Shown here in pieces: positions 32,078 to 43,535 of a stretch of DNA of 64,000 bases. Within the stretch, counting starts at the first letter, position 1. The number at the start of each line of letters is the position of its first letter. A model generated the notes under the pieces. It did no database searches. It was given only the letters and a program-made list of their open reading frames with translations, and had not been told where the DNA came from. The position numbers and the translations under genes are program-made. Origin of the DNA: Prillingera fragicola (taxonomy: Eukaryota > Basidiomycota > Tremellomycetes > Trichosporonales > Trichosporonaceae); assembly GCA_002335605.1 (NCBI GenBank), contig BEDY01000007.1, forward strand, positions 124,001 through 188,000. Direction: 5' to 3'.

Positions 32078-32891
32078 ATGAGTCTAGCTGCAACAACAGA
32101 CGAGAATGCAGGTTCATCAGCGACAGCGCAGCCTTCAGGACCATTGAAGCCAACAACCACAGCATCAGGCTTTGTCATCCCCGCCATCTGGTCCTTTCCA
32201 CCGTTCTTCACGTCAGTCCAAGTCCACATCTCGCCCTCTCCCTCGGTCCACTTTCCAAGCAGCACGCGCTAACTCGACAGTATCCAGCCCAATGCAACAA
32301 CCCAATCCCACCAACTTGACCTGTGGTCCGAGCTCATCCTCGGCTGGGCACGGCACGACCGCGTCTTCTCCGTCAACTGCGACTCACCGGACGGCGGCGG
32401 CGAGGTGTTCTGGAACAAGGCGATCAACAGGCGCTTGTTACCGCCAGCTATGAAGACTGTGCTCGTACATATGGCTTTAGAGGGTACGTGCTGACCTGCG
32501 TTGGGTGGTAGGATGTAGCTGATGATTGCAGGACACGCCATCGCCGACCCCCCAAAGCAGACAAGCACCTACCTGCTGTACTGGCGCAAACCCGACGAGT
32601 GGGGCCAGATCATCTACGACTGGGTCAGCGATAACGGCCTCACTGGCACGATCATGACGTTCTACGAGATCACAGATGGCGACTTGTCGTACTCGACTGG
32701 TGAGTTTTGCATTGCGATCGCCGCTCCGTTTGCCAGAAGTGTTGCCGGGTGTGCCAGCGCTGACAAACTCAGAATTCCGTGGACTGTCTGATCAGCTTCT
32801 CAGGAAAGCGCTCGACACGCTCGTCAAGCGTGCCAAGGCCCAGATCCTCAAGAGCGGCGACGGGCAGGGAGACGGTGTGCGTTTCCTGTGA
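32078..32891 (+). CDS. VPS25: ESCRT-II subunit Vps25
   Basis: Four exons (32078-32211, 32281-32483, 32532-32699, 32773-32891) encode 207 residues. The family start FVIPAIWSFPPFFTIQPNATTQSHQLDLWSELIL is restored across intron 1. The first winged helix follows, then STYLLYWRKPDEWGQIIYDWVSDNGLTGTIMTFYEI and EFRGLSDQLLRKALDTLVKRAKAQI, the second winged helix that contacts ESCRT-III Vps20. An N-terminal Thr/Ser-rich extension of about 30 residues precedes the domain. It acts on endosomes in multivesicular-body sorting. Confidence 0.93.
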
Positions 32892-33808
32892 CGTGGGTCA
32901 TGGACCAGGTGCGACGCATGGAGGGGGACGAGTTGTATGTACTGTCACGGGCTTGCATGGGTATACTGGGTACATGAGAACCGGACTGCAGGCTGGGGGT
33001 GCTGACTGGTGGTGCTGATCAGCCGCTGACGACAGGTCTCAACAATATTGACGCGGCGGCGGCCTAGCCCGGATCCACGACTGACCTGCTCCTTGGCGTC
33101 TCCGCGCTGACCTCCACAGACACAAGCATTGCCTCTTCAGCAACGTGCTTTGCATGTACCAAGCCATGACCGTCGTATCCCCACCAGCCCCACCGCCATG
33201 TTTGCCCTACTGGTGATCAGTTGGTGAGTCCTAAGCCGCTCTGCCTAAACGCAGGTCACGAGTTTGGCTGTCCTCTTTCCTTACTTGCACCATTTGCATG
33301 CTCAGAGTGTATGGCACGCTACATGCACAAAGCCGATGGCCGATGGACAGATCAAAGCATGTCGACCACGGCGCGCCGTGTCCGTTCCCGCATGCATGGC
33401 CACCTGACGTGCGCGGCTTGCCACCCACTACACATCGCGCATGTCGGTGCGCACACTCTCACACTCACCGTCACCGGCACCTTTCTAACACATCCATCTC
33501 ACATTGACATGTCAGCAAGACACACGCCCAGTGCAGAGGCCGGAACATGCCCCAACCCCCTCGCAACCCTCTTGGCCACCGCACACAACGGCGGTGCACT
33601 GACAGCAGCAAGATCCGGCCAGGGAGGGGTGCGAGGGTGATGTGGCAGCGTTTGCGTCGTCCAGGTCATGTGTCACACTCTCGAGGCGATGGCTGCAACG
33701 CCAGTGCACAGTATAAACGCCCACCTGCCGACCGACGTGTCGTCTTGCCATTGTTCATCACCAACTACCAACTTCCACTGCGCTCAGTATTCACACTAAC
33801 TCGCCACC
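32892..33808. other. Intergenic interval of about 0.9 kb
   Basis: No convincing gene. It holds the VPS25 3' end and the upstream region of the next gene, where CAGTATAAACG near 33709 is a possible TATA element about 95 bases before that start codon. Confidence 0.45.
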
Positions 33809-34341
33809 ATGAACCGCCTGCAGATCCTCACCCGTGCCCTGGCGAGCAGCAGCCTCCGCCCAGCCAACCTCGGTACATCCCCCACCCACACACGCGTTCC
33901 GCTGACAGCCAGCCTACACCCCAGACCCGCGCGACCTCCCCCGCTCGCCGAGGCTGTATCTCGACACAGCGGTGCTGGCGGGCGAGCCGGCCGTGCTGCA
34001 AGAATGGGTGGCTACGGCCAAACGCCTACGGATCCCAGTCTACGCTACGGCCAGGACCCTCGCCGACTTTAAGAGCACGTATACCGGCGGGGACATGCAG
34101 GGACGTCTCGAGGAGCTCGGCCATGTGGGTGCCTAAAGTGGAGGGCAAGCTGATACGTGTGCAGGATGTTACGTTCCTCCCGGAATCGCCGCACGCGGCC
34201 GCCCGCGCTGGGGCGGGGACGGCGACGTCGCGCGAGCTCGAGGTTCTGCGGCAGATCGAGGAGGCTGTGCCCCGTGGAGAGGTGCAGCATCCCGTGCTCG
34301 TTACTGGGGCTGGGAGTCTGGTGTTTCAGCTTGCGCGGTGA
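33809..34341 (+). CDS. Small unknown protein with probable mitochondrial presequence
   Basis: Three exons (33809-33872, 33925-34124, 34165-34341) give 146 residues. The start MNRLQILTRALASSSLRPANL is basic, Ser/Ala-rich and lacks acids, consistent with mitochondrial import. The body alternates strands and helices: PRLYLDTAVLAGE, RLRIPVYATARTLADFKS, then EAVPRGEVQHPVLVTGAGSLVFQLAR. This arrangement is reminiscent of a PIN/Rossmann-like fold but the acidic active-site set is not certain. I do not recognise the family. The second intron (GTGGGT...GTGCAG, 40 bases) removes an in-frame stop; without it the protein would end after VGA. The intron model is supported by the long open third exon with local codon bias. 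Confidence 0.6.
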
Positions 34342-34478
34342 TGCGGTTTTGTCAGCTGCGTGGTGTTAGTATGAGATGGTGGTGGGGTTTTGCGAGGCTG
34401 CGGTAGTCGCGTCAGCAGCGATCGTTATGGCATGCATTGTCTAATGTTCTATGTGATGCAGCTTGGGCTGCGGTCTGA

Positions 34479-35518
34479 TTATTTCGACTTGACAGACCTG
34501 AGAAAGAGCGCATACATCCTGGTGTCGGGTACCTCGTCTCTGCATTCATAATCCCAAATGCGCGTCAACGCAAAATGATACTTTTCCGGAATAATCCGCC
34601 ATGCCCACAGCGGTAGGAGGTTAGGGTAGAGGGTCCCCTTCAGCTTATATTTCATTTGGACGTAGGATACGTCACTCCTGATCGCTAGACAGCACAGTGC
34701 TGGCATTTCAAGGCGAGAACCGAGATAAAAAACCAACAAGGGGGCAGTCGTGCCCTGCAAGAGTTCGACGGATAACAGCTGGTACAGGGTACTGCAGGCC
34801 TGTTTGCAGTCATACTTGGCGAAAAAACAAAGGAGAGGTTCCAACGACTGCAGCTCGGCTTTGGAGGTCTTCAAACGTTCTGGATAGGTTCGCCTGGAGT
34901 AGGTATCGGGAGTAGAGTCAATCGTCCAGAAGGATTCTTCGGACCTCCTAGAAAAGTTTGAGGCAATGGAGTGGTGAGAGGCGCCTGATGCTTCCGAGGC
35001 GTCAGAGGCGTCCGAAGCGTCCGAGGCGTCCGAGGGGGTGGGCGACGATGAGCGGCTGGATTCCCCGTCGTTTCCTGTTTCTTCGTCTTCTTCACGTTCT
35101 CCTTCCTGTGCCTCTTGTGCCACTTCGTGTTCTTCTTCTGCCCCTGTCTCTGATGGCAGTGATGATGATGAGGGGGTAGGTGGTGTAGGGTAGCGATAAG
35201 TAGATTTGTATCGATGGACGCCTGGGGGCAGCTTGTGGTCGATGATCAGTTCAAGAAAAGTAGTGAGAACTGCCGCAGTTTCGCAGATCGGGTCTTCGAG
35301 GTCCAGGCGCAGCGAGCGCTGGAGATTTGAATCAAGACTCATGGCGTCGCGTAAAACATTGCTGCTATCAGTCACAAAGTGGTGTAGAGTGCTTACCAGT
35401 TGGACAAGAGGTAGAAGGAGGGGACATTGAACTGGATGCCGTCCGAGGAGACAAGCACAAAGTCGCCAGCGTTGGGACCCCAGCGTGTATCGTGTTTGAT
35501 GCAAGCGTTGGATATCAT
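34479..35518 (-). CDS. BTB/POZ-domain protein with Asp-Ala-Ser repeat
   Basis: Exons 35518-35397 and 35364-34479 encode 335 residues. The start reads GDFVLVSSDGIQFNVPSFYLLSNC then SNVLRDAM, the classic BTB beginning in which a substrate-exposed strand is followed by the helix carrying the S-x-V-F/L-R/x-D-M pattern. The domain is interrupted by an acidic, Ser-rich insert (about residues 110-190) with DAS repeats (DASDASDASDASEAS), then resumes with helical segments (SKAELQSLEPLLCFFAKYDCKQACSTLYQLL). Such fungal BTB proteins may be Cul3 adaptors, but none is assigned here. The acceptor is TAG at 35365-35367; using the CAG three bases on would drop one Ser. Confidence 0.72.
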
Positions 35519-35853
35519 GTTGCTCAAAGGTATAATAATTGAGATAGAATGAACAACAAGAAGAGAATGGAGAATGCGCTGTGGAATAAAAACAAAGTCG
35601 AGAGGCTGTGCGACTAGTCTCCGCCAATGTGGCCGAGTGTTATGTCGAGTCGGATCCGGGCATGAGTGGCGAAGGCGATACGGAAGGGAGGGAGACAGAA
35701 TTTGAGTAGTGCTGTGCGTGTGAGCAACAACAACCCTGTGTGCAGTGTCTATGCATGCAATGAGAACAATGATCAAGTCGAAGAAGTCTTCGAGTCAAGA
35801 CATTTGCCACCCAGCACAGCAGCATAGTGAAGCATTTAGCCTGTTTAACAGCC

Positions 35854-35869
35854 CACGTGGCACCACGTG
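35854..35869. promoter_or_regulatory. Tandem CACGTG boxes in the BTB/RPN6 divergent promoter
   Basis: CACGTG at 35854-35859 and 35864-35869, ten bases apart (one helical turn), about 145 bases upstream of RPN6. An AT-rich stretch follows immediately. Confidence 0.55.
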
Positions 35870-36009
35870 GAATATTATTTTATTTTCATTATTTCATATT
35901 TAATCCCATTTCTGGGTGGTTGGGTGACGTCGAGCGCCGCGCGTCGAGCGAGTACTGCTACCTGCATCAGCAACCACAACAACCCACATCGTCCTCTACT
36001 CCTTCCACC

Positions 36010-37458
36010 ATGGCACAGGAACTCATCATGGACACCTCGTCAGGTCTCGAGCAGGCTGATGTCGCACGCAAGAACGACCCCGCAAAGGCGGAGGAGCTCT
36101 ACCGCTCAATCCTGGCCACAAAGGCTGGTACGTCGACTGCTGGACCCTCGGAGGACCAACATGCTGACATGGCAGCCAATGAGTCCATTCTCAAGGACCA
36201 GGAGACGGCTTTGCTCAAGCTGGGAGCACTGTACCGTGACAACGAGTGAGCTCAGATTATTGTGCTAGAGCCGCGGGCAGAGCTGACGACTCGCAGCAAG
36301 ACGCAGGAGCTTGCAAACCTCGTCGTCGAGTCGCGCGAGTTCATGTCCCAGATCGCAAAGGCCAAGACTGCTCGTCTGAGTGAGTAGGACGTCTAATACA
36401 AGCGCTGACAGCCAGTTCGCTCGCTCATCGACTACTTCCCCGCGTCTGCCCGTGAGCTGCAGATGAAGGTGGTCAACGAGAACATTGAGTGGGCGCGCAA
36501 GGAGAAGCGCGTGTTCTTGCGCCAGAGCCTGGAGATCAAGCTCGTCGCCCTGCGCATTGACGACGAAAAGTACCGCGAGGCGCTCGCCATGACCGAGGAA
36601 CTGCTCAAGGAGCTCAAGCAGCTCGACGACAAGATCATCCTCACCGAGGTCTTCCTTCTCGAGTCACGCGCCGCCCACGCCATCCACAACCTCCCCCGCG
36701 CCAAGGCTGCGTTGACATCCGCGCGCACCACCGCCAACTCGGTCTACTGCCCTCCAATTCTCCAGGCCCAGCTCGACCTCCAGGCCGGTGCCCTCAACGC
36801 TGACGAGAAGGACTACAAGACTGCCTACTCGTACTTCTTTGAGGCATTCGAGGGCTTTACCCAGGTCGACGAGAATGACACCCGCTGCCTCAGCTCGCTC
36901 AAGTACATGCTGCTGTGCAAGACGATGATGGGCCAGTCCGAGGACGTTGCGTCGCTACTGCTCATGAAGAGTGCGCTGCGCCACGCCGGCAAGGACCTCG
37001 ACGCGATGAAGGCGATCGCACATGCGCAGAAGGAGCGCAGTCTTGAAATGTTCCAGAAGACTCTCCGGGACTACCAGAAGCGTACGTGATCCTGCAGCCT
37101 TTGGACCAGCTAACACCTCGCAGAGCTCAAGGACGACCCTCTCATCTGCACCCACCTGAGCGCGCTGTACGAGACCCTGCTTGAGAAGAACCTCTTGCGC
37201 GTGATCGAGCCCTACTCGTCGGTCGAGCTATCGTGGATCTCGCACGAGGTCGGGCAGGAGCGGGAAACAGTCGAGAAGAAGCTGTCGCAGATGATTCTCG
37301 ACCAGGTCTTTTTCGGTGTCCTGAACGAGCGCGCGGGCACGCTCGAGGTCTTTGACGGTCAGCAGGAGGAGGGCTTGTTGAGCGGAAGCCTCGAGACGAT
37401 GAAGCAGATGGGCAGCGTTATCAACGCGCTGTACGAAAAGGCGACTAGCCTGGCATAG
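36010..37458 (+). CDS. RPN6: 26S proteasome lid subunit Rpn6
   Basis: Four exons (36010-36245, 36297-36379, 36416-37081, 37124-37458) encode 439 residues. Helical TPR-like repeats fill the N-terminal two thirds (for example QELANLVVESREFMSQIAKAKTARLIRSLIDYFP). The PCI winged helix is at the end: LLRVIEPYSSVELSWISHEVGQERETVEKKLSQMILDQVFFGVLNERAGTLEVFD. Rpn6/PSMD11 clamps the lid to the core particle. Length matches the family (about 420-435). Intron positions give perfect frame and conserved joins. The start codon follows CACC. Confidence 0.95.
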
Positions 37459-37755
37459 ACTGGTTTGGATTCGGATGTAAGTAGTGTACCACACATGCAT
37501 AGGATGATGATCATGCATAGGATGATGATCAGGGAACAGATTTGTGCGGCTGGAGATGGGATCCATTAAGTGGCTGACTGTTGCATGGGGCAATATTCTA
37601 CCCTCCACGGCCACGGTGCGCAAATGGGATGATGCGAGTCCCAAGAAAGAAGAGGTCAGTGGATCACCCTCAAGTGGATCACTTAGGGTGAGGACCTTCA
37701 AGTCTGGGCCCATGAGCTTGACTGCAGCTGTGGAAACCAATCGGCACGTAGACAC

Positions 37756-38669
37756 TCACGTAGGCAGCTCCATCCCCCACTTTTCAGCCTCGAGAACAGC
37801 GTCGGCCCGTCTCCTGGCCTCTGGGAAAGTTGGTTCATATGTCCTTGGAGGGGCCGTCTTGAAGGCCCAGATCCATGCATAGTCGAGAAGGAGCGCTTCG
37901 TAGGCTGCTCTTGCGGTTTCTTTGAGAGAGTCAAGCTCTGGACAAGGCGGCGTGATGTCTAGCCCGTTGTGGCAGACCTCGAGCGCAAGTTGGAATGCCA
38001 GCGTGTCGACATCATTAATGTCGCGCCATGTCGAACGGGCAAGGGGACCCAGTGTGCTTCGCTCCACGGCTCCTCTGAAGATCTTCCAAGACTGGGGAAT
38101 CTGCATTGCCGCTTCGGCGTCGGCAAGACGGTCCAAGTACGCCCCGTAACCTTCTGGGCAACGGTCAGCCCTGTACATAGTCGCAGACTCACTCGCAATG
38201 CCCAAAGCGGCGGCCCTCGGATCCTCGAGCTGGACGAAAGCCCAGCGCGCCTTCTCTGCAACAAGTGCGTGTGGAGCATACAGGTCAATCACCCGACGAA
38301 GCTTTTTCTGGAGCGTCAGGAGGGATTCCCAGTCACGGAGGAGCTTGTCAAAGACACTCCGGAGGTCCTCGCGGTTGACCTAACCTTGTCAGCGACTCTG
38401 GCTGGATGATGCCTGTGGCTCACCGAGCGGGAAACGCCATCGCTGTCAATCCAATGAGACTCGTGAAAGTAGAACCGCCGGCGTGGCCACCAGGAGGTGA
38501 AATCCATGTGCTCTTCGTAGGTGACGGTCGATGTGCGGTGTCGTCGGGACGCCCTGTCGACGTCAGGAGGGGGCTGTTGGTCGTAGAAGTCGTGACGACC
38601 TTGCCAGTCTGGATGTAGGTTCCATTGAGTAGGGCCAGCGGGCAAGATGCTGCTGAAGAACGACGACAT
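37756..38669 (-). CDS. Unknown protein, family X copy 1
   Basis: Three exons (38669-38424, 38379-38193, 38153-37756) give 276 residues. I do not recognise the family. Visible segments are WNLHPDWQGRHDFYDQQPPPD near the start, FYFHESHWIDSDGVSRS, a charged helix, GYGAYLDRLADAE and a helical C-terminus. It aligns by eye with the gene at 56256-57134 along its whole length. Both introns fall at matching positions with matching phases: phase 0 after SRS and phase 1 before GYGAYLDRL. No signal peptide or membrane helix. The stop TGA lies inside an ACGTGAGT donor-like string, so an extra 3' exon is possible. Confidence 0.62.
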
Positions 38670-39123
38670 GAATGGTTTGCGATGATGAGTGGCAAAGATG
38701 AACAAGTGGTCCAGCCGAGGCTCTTGTTGTCGGCCGGCCTGTCGCCTCGTCCTACCATGCCCAGCTAGTGGTTCTTATCCGTATCTCGGGAGGTGATTCT
38801 GTTAAGGTAGCTGTTTAACCTGAGAATCCTGCAGCTGTGAGTTTCTAGGCTTGCTCATCTATCTGGGTACTCTGACGAGCATGGATGGGATGAGAGGACG
38901 GCTAATTTGTGCCAGTCAAGCGCATGAGCTACAGCAGTGAAAGCGGCACCGCATGCAGTGAGTACGTGGTAAGTAACAACTAACCTTTCCGTTAAAAGAG
39001 CTTGGACACATCGATGAGTCTTGTCATAGAGTCCACCAGCAACATTGCCTACCTGCCGGAAAACAGCACGCGGGTATCCAAAATGCCATGCAGTATCCAA
39101 TCTACCTCTAACCTACACCCCTC
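38670..39123. other. Intergenic interval upstream of family X copy 1
   Basis: About 450 bases without a supported gene, separating family X copy 1 from the end of ERO1. Confidence 0.5.
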
Positions 39124-41476
39124 TCACAACTCGCGCTTACCCGCGTCCAGCTCATCGAAGACCTCCTTCCACTCACTCCTGCCCGACTCGAGCACCTCCT
39201 TCCACATATCCAAACACCCCGCACACCCCCTCCGGATAGCCTCAAAGACGGCCGCGAAAATCGCAGTAATCTTGTACCACAGCTGTGCCTTGCGTTGGGC
39301 CTCGAGCCGGTCTTCTTCCGCTTTCAGTGCGCGGGCCACGGCCGCGGCCTTGGCCGTGATCGCGGCTTCGGCTTGGGTCTCGGCGTAGATCCGGCGGAAG
39401 TCTTCGACCGCGGCGAGGGACTCGCTGACGCGGTGAAGGGTGTTGAACAGGGCGACGACTTCGGAGCGCTGCAGAAGGTCGGGATTGATCTTGGGGCTGT
39501 TGCATTAGTACTCGTTCATGCAGGCCAAAGGACGACTTACTCGAGTGCCTTGTCGTCCAGCGCAAACAGAATCTTGAGCGCAGTGCCAATACCGCTGACC
39601 TGCAGCTTTCCCCACAATCGGCACTTGTCGCACCCGACACAGTCCATGATACGCGAGACGTTCCTGAAATGAGACTTGAACTGCTCGCGCAGCACAGGGG
39701 CGTCGGGGCGGGCAAAGAACTCTGTCTCGTCAAACCCATGTGCCACATCAGTACGCTCAGCAAGCTGCAAGATGGTCTCGAGCTTGAGCGACGTGCGCTT
39801 GTCGGTTTCGCGCTGGGCCAGTGTGCAGTCGTTGGGCTTGGCGCCACGGGGAGAGATGGAGACGTCATAGGCCCGGAAGTAGGGTGCCGCGCGCGCGACG
39901 GCGCGCAGCATGAGTACAGCGTTGAAGTAGACATTCGAAAGGCGCTCGGGGTGGGTCGCGAGGCGCGAAATGAAGCAGTCGAGGTTTGGTGCCCACTCGC
40001 CGGTCGTCTGGTCGAGATACTCGGCGCAAATGTGGATGGATATGGAAGCGTGCAACCCCGAGATTACGCGGTAGTAGAGTTTCTTCTCTTCGCACAGGTC
40101 TTCAGCCTTGAGTTTGACCATCTCTGTGCCCCAGCCCTCGTTGAGCTTGGAAAAGCCAAAGCCACCCGTCGCCGGCGTGGAGACTCCGCGCCCAGCCTCG
40201 CCGTTCTTGACACCGCGCGCTGCCTCGAGCGACGCCTCGGACAGTCCAAAGCAGTTCTCCTTGTAAATCGCCCGCCAGACGTCGTGCGCACTGTCACCAG
40301 CATAGCCAGTGAACCGCTCGGGGTTGAGCGACAAGTCGACGTACTGGCCCTCGGGTGTCGCGTCGTCCTCGATGTAGCAAAAGTCGTCGTCGCGGAAGTA
40401 GCAGCTCGACACGCCGTTGTCCTCGACTGCGCCGACGCGGACCTCGCTGAGAGCCTGACGGCGCCACTTTTCCGGAATTTTGGACTGCTGGTCAGCACAG
40501 CTCGTGCGCAAGTTGATGCTGCCGGCCTAAGCCAGGCCGGGCAGGTCAGAGACCTGGCAGGCTGTGAACACCTCGAGCGCCTGCCATCGGCTATCTCATG
40601 ATACCATGAGGCTGTGCGCCCATCGATCACAGCCGCCAGACGCGCCCATCGGCCAATGCACTCCAGCGACAGCCTCCCCAGCGCCGCTCCCTAGTCCCCA
40701 GCCCTTGACTCACCTCATCGGCCTCCTCGACGCCACAAGCGCGATTCATGCAGAACCCATTCTCACGCCAAAAGGGACACTCGCGGAAGAGGTCGACCTT
40801 GTAGTATTTGAAGAATGGCAGGTCCACGAGCTCCTGGACGGCAGGGAAGAGCTCCCGGTTGAGCGACTCGACCGTTTCGTACGCGCAGTGGGTCGATTCG
40901 ATGGGTCCCGAGGGCTGGTGTATCAGCGCGCTGCACTACGGTTGTGGGTGGCGGTGGAGTGCAGACGCCGTCCTTGGTTGATGCGTGTGTGGTGGAAGAG
41001 AAAGACCGACAAGGGCTTTGTGGGCGTGGGCAGCTGTTGTGCCTTCCACGCCTTCTTAAATGGAGCGAGAGGCTTGGAGGACTGGAAAGAGGGTGGTTTG
41101 GAGAGCTTAGAGTGAAGCTGGACGCTCGACGCGTGTGACCCTGCTTGCACTTGCACTTGTGCTTAGACTTGCACTCACAGTGCTGGGGCTACCGGAGCTC
41201 CCAGCCTCGACGCACGCCGCCTGGTCTTGAGCCGCAACGCCGGATATCGCAGAGGTAAGCCGCTTCTCCACCACCAAAGCAGCACTGCCCTTTTCCTACA
41301 GAACGGCGAGAACAACAAATACTCACACTGCAATACCCCTCCGACTTTCCCTCGAGCACGTTCCTCGCGACTTTCGAGTCTGGCTTGCCCGGCCCAGCCA
41401 GGGGTTCGGCCACGACGAGGTGGAGTATCGGCAGGACTGCGAGGGCTGCGCGGCCCCATGCTGCGAGAGCGACCAT
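39124..41476 (-). CDS. ERO1: Endoplasmic reticulum thiol oxidase Ero1
   Basis: Four exons (41476-41327, 40914-40714, 40487-39541, 39496-39124) encode 556 residues. A signal peptide covers about residues 1-24 (ALAVLPILHLVVA). The luminal core has CPFWRENGFCMNRAC (C96, C105, C110; the last two the shuttle pair), GYAGDSAHDVWRAIYKENCF and the FAD-proximal CVGCDKC at 400-406. It reoxidises protein disulfide isomerase and passes electrons to oxygen. Intron 1 is 412 bases and contains an in-frame cassette-like segment with its own splice signals. Exon 3 has a NAGNAG acceptor (cag-cag). The C-terminus has a coiled-coil/amphipathic tail after residue 450, as in yeast Ero1 membrane-association tails. 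Confidence 0.94.
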
Positions 41477-42194
41477 GGTGTGCCGTTGTGAGATGGGAAG
41501 GAGCGTGGATTACACGTAGGGTTGTCTTGATGCTGCTGCTTTGAGGAGTGTTATCACGCTGCGCGTGCGCGATGTTGTGGATGTGAGTTGGTTGGGGGTT
41601 GATGACGAGGCTGAATTTCGTCGAGGTGGAGGTCGTCGAACAGGGAGCGAGTGCTCTGTTATCAATACTGCTGCTGATGCTGCAACAGCAAGAGAAGAGT
41701 AGGTGTGGGCTCTTCTCGCGCTGTACTCTATAGAGGAGGTAGTGAGGGACAGTGCACATGCAAAGAGAGTGATTGTGCTCGATGCTGCATGGACTCGGAC
41801 GCGGGCGGAGACGCGTCGTCATAGCTCGACAATGTTCCACGTCTCATTCATGACAAAGACAATAGCCCATTACCAGAGGGCATTACTGCTCGGCTAATGG
41901 CTGCTTGTAATCCACAAGAGGTAGCATGATTATGCAGCATGTACAGCAATCGACGTGGCATGCATGCATGCTACACGTAGAGACACTCTGCCTACAAAAG
42001 GCGCGACCACCCAAGCCACATGGATCAAGTAAGCCAACTCTCTCTGCCCTGAGCAGCCACGGCAGCGCTCAAATGGCACCAGCTATCGACGACGGATCCG
42101 GCGACTAACTGCGACAATATACATCCAGTACCTCCATCATGTCTGTGATACGCCTCATCCTCATCTACTACTGCTGCTGCTGCTACTGCTGCTG
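41477..42194. other. Intergenic interval between ERO1 and LSM4
   Basis: About 720 bases holding the ERO1 promoter and the LSM4 3' end. A CTG/CTA trinucleotide tract lies at about 42168-42206, overlapping the LSM4 stop. GCATGC palindromes cluster near 41960. No gene is supported. Confidence 0.5.
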
Positions 42195-43378
42195 CTACTG
42201 CTGCTGAGGAGGCTGCCTGGGCCCAGGTCCTCCAGGTCCACCAGGCCCGCCTGGTCCTCCACCACGCGCTCCACGGTGGCCACCAGGTCCACCTCGTCCA
42301 CGGCCTGGCTGGCCGCCACGGGGTGGTCCACCGCGTCCCCTGCCGGGCATACCGCCGCCGCGTCCGCCTGTAGATGTTAGCTATATCTAGCCGATGGAAA
42401 GGGAGGAAGCTGCTGCAGAACATTGCGCAGAGCGCTACCACCTCCACTTGTCACTCACCCCTACCGCCACCACGCTGGCGACCGAGCGCACGCTGCTTCT
42501 CCTGCTCCTCGGCGGCCTGGTCGAGCACCTGGTCGGCAATGCGGAAGTACTTGATCTGAAGAGTTAGTGCGGGCTGCGCGATAACGGCTGGGCAGAGGAG
42601 TGCGGGGATTGAGTCTCGGGCGGCTTTTCATGCCAGCCCCACAGTCGCTCAGGACGACGTCCAGGCCAGCTCAGCAAACGCTGGATAGACGCTTTACCCC
42701 AGCCGACAGAGCGGCGTGCGATGGCCGTCGCGCTGATTTGTTTTGAGACACTTGGCTCGCCGAAAGCAGACAACACGGGCGGCAGCGTATCCACGGGGAG
42801 CAGTAGTGTTTACTAGCGCTGTCCTCGCCACGGCTGCGAGCGCGCAAGCCAGCAGCTTCCTTTCGCCTCCGCAATATCCCAAGCAGACGAAGGCAAGATC
42901 CGACATCACCCTGCTCCTCGAGAACATTCGCATGTACGCAGCCCAAACCCAGCCAAAACCAGCCCAGCACGAGCGGCACTCACCACGTTGCCCTTGATGA
43001 ACATCTCCTTCATCTTCCAAAACCTCTCTCCATCTGCGCTCGTCTGGTATACCTCGCGCAGGGTGACGTTCATAAAGTTGTCGCAGTCGACGAGGTGGCC
43101 GTTGAACGTGACGCCGTTCTTGAGCTCGACGAGCTGGGTGTGCAAAGCAGCAAGCGTAACAATGATGCAGTGCCGGTGTGATGCGTTGCGTGTGAAAAGT
43201 TTTGTCAAGGAGTGGAAGCAGCATGGGCCGAGGAAGAGGACAAGAGCGTGGTCAGCCGTGGCGCAAGCTGTCGAGCAAAGAAACATACCATGGGCTTGCC
43301 CTGGGCGGCATTGAGAAGAGCGAGGGGAAGCTAAACGTCAGCACCATGTTCTCTCCTCTACTATGCTATACTCACCAT
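42195..43378 (-). CDS. LSM4: U6 snRNA-associated Sm-like protein LSm4
   Basis: Five exons (43378-43376, 43330-43289, 43133-42984, 42555-42459, 42367-42195) encode 154 residues. The first coding exon is only the ATG. The protein then reads MLPLALLNAAQGKPMLVELKNG, FNGHLVDCDNFMNVTLREV (Sm1) and MFIKGNVIKYFRIADQV (Sm2). An Arg/Gly/Pro-rich tail, partly Gln, follows. LSm4 belongs to the LSm1-7 decay ring and the LSm2-8 U6 ring, and RGG tails promote P-body localisation. The intron between exons 3 and 4 is about 430 bases. The tiny first exon rests on conservation of the MLPL start, GTGAGT after the ATG and a TTTAG acceptor. Confidence 0.9.
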
Positions 43379-43535
43379 GCTGCCCTCGTATGCTCTTTGA
43401 TGATGAGAAATGGGATGCTACTGGATGACACAAACGAGCAAGATACACAAACGTATCAGACCTCTTGCTGCTCGATGCTGGGCCGGTAGCGTGATTGTAG
43501 AATGATGTGTAAATGATTTGTATGTTTGATAACGC

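Noticed and set aside
34141..34341. Treating 33809-34341 as ending at the in-frame stop after VGA
   Set aside because: Splicing GTGGGT...GTGCAG removes the stop and joins a 59-codon open exon with local codon bias, so the spliced model is preferred.
41175..41840. 221-codon minus frame upstream of ERO1
   Set aside because: Overlaps ERO1 exon 1 in another frame and the promoter; low-complexity translation.
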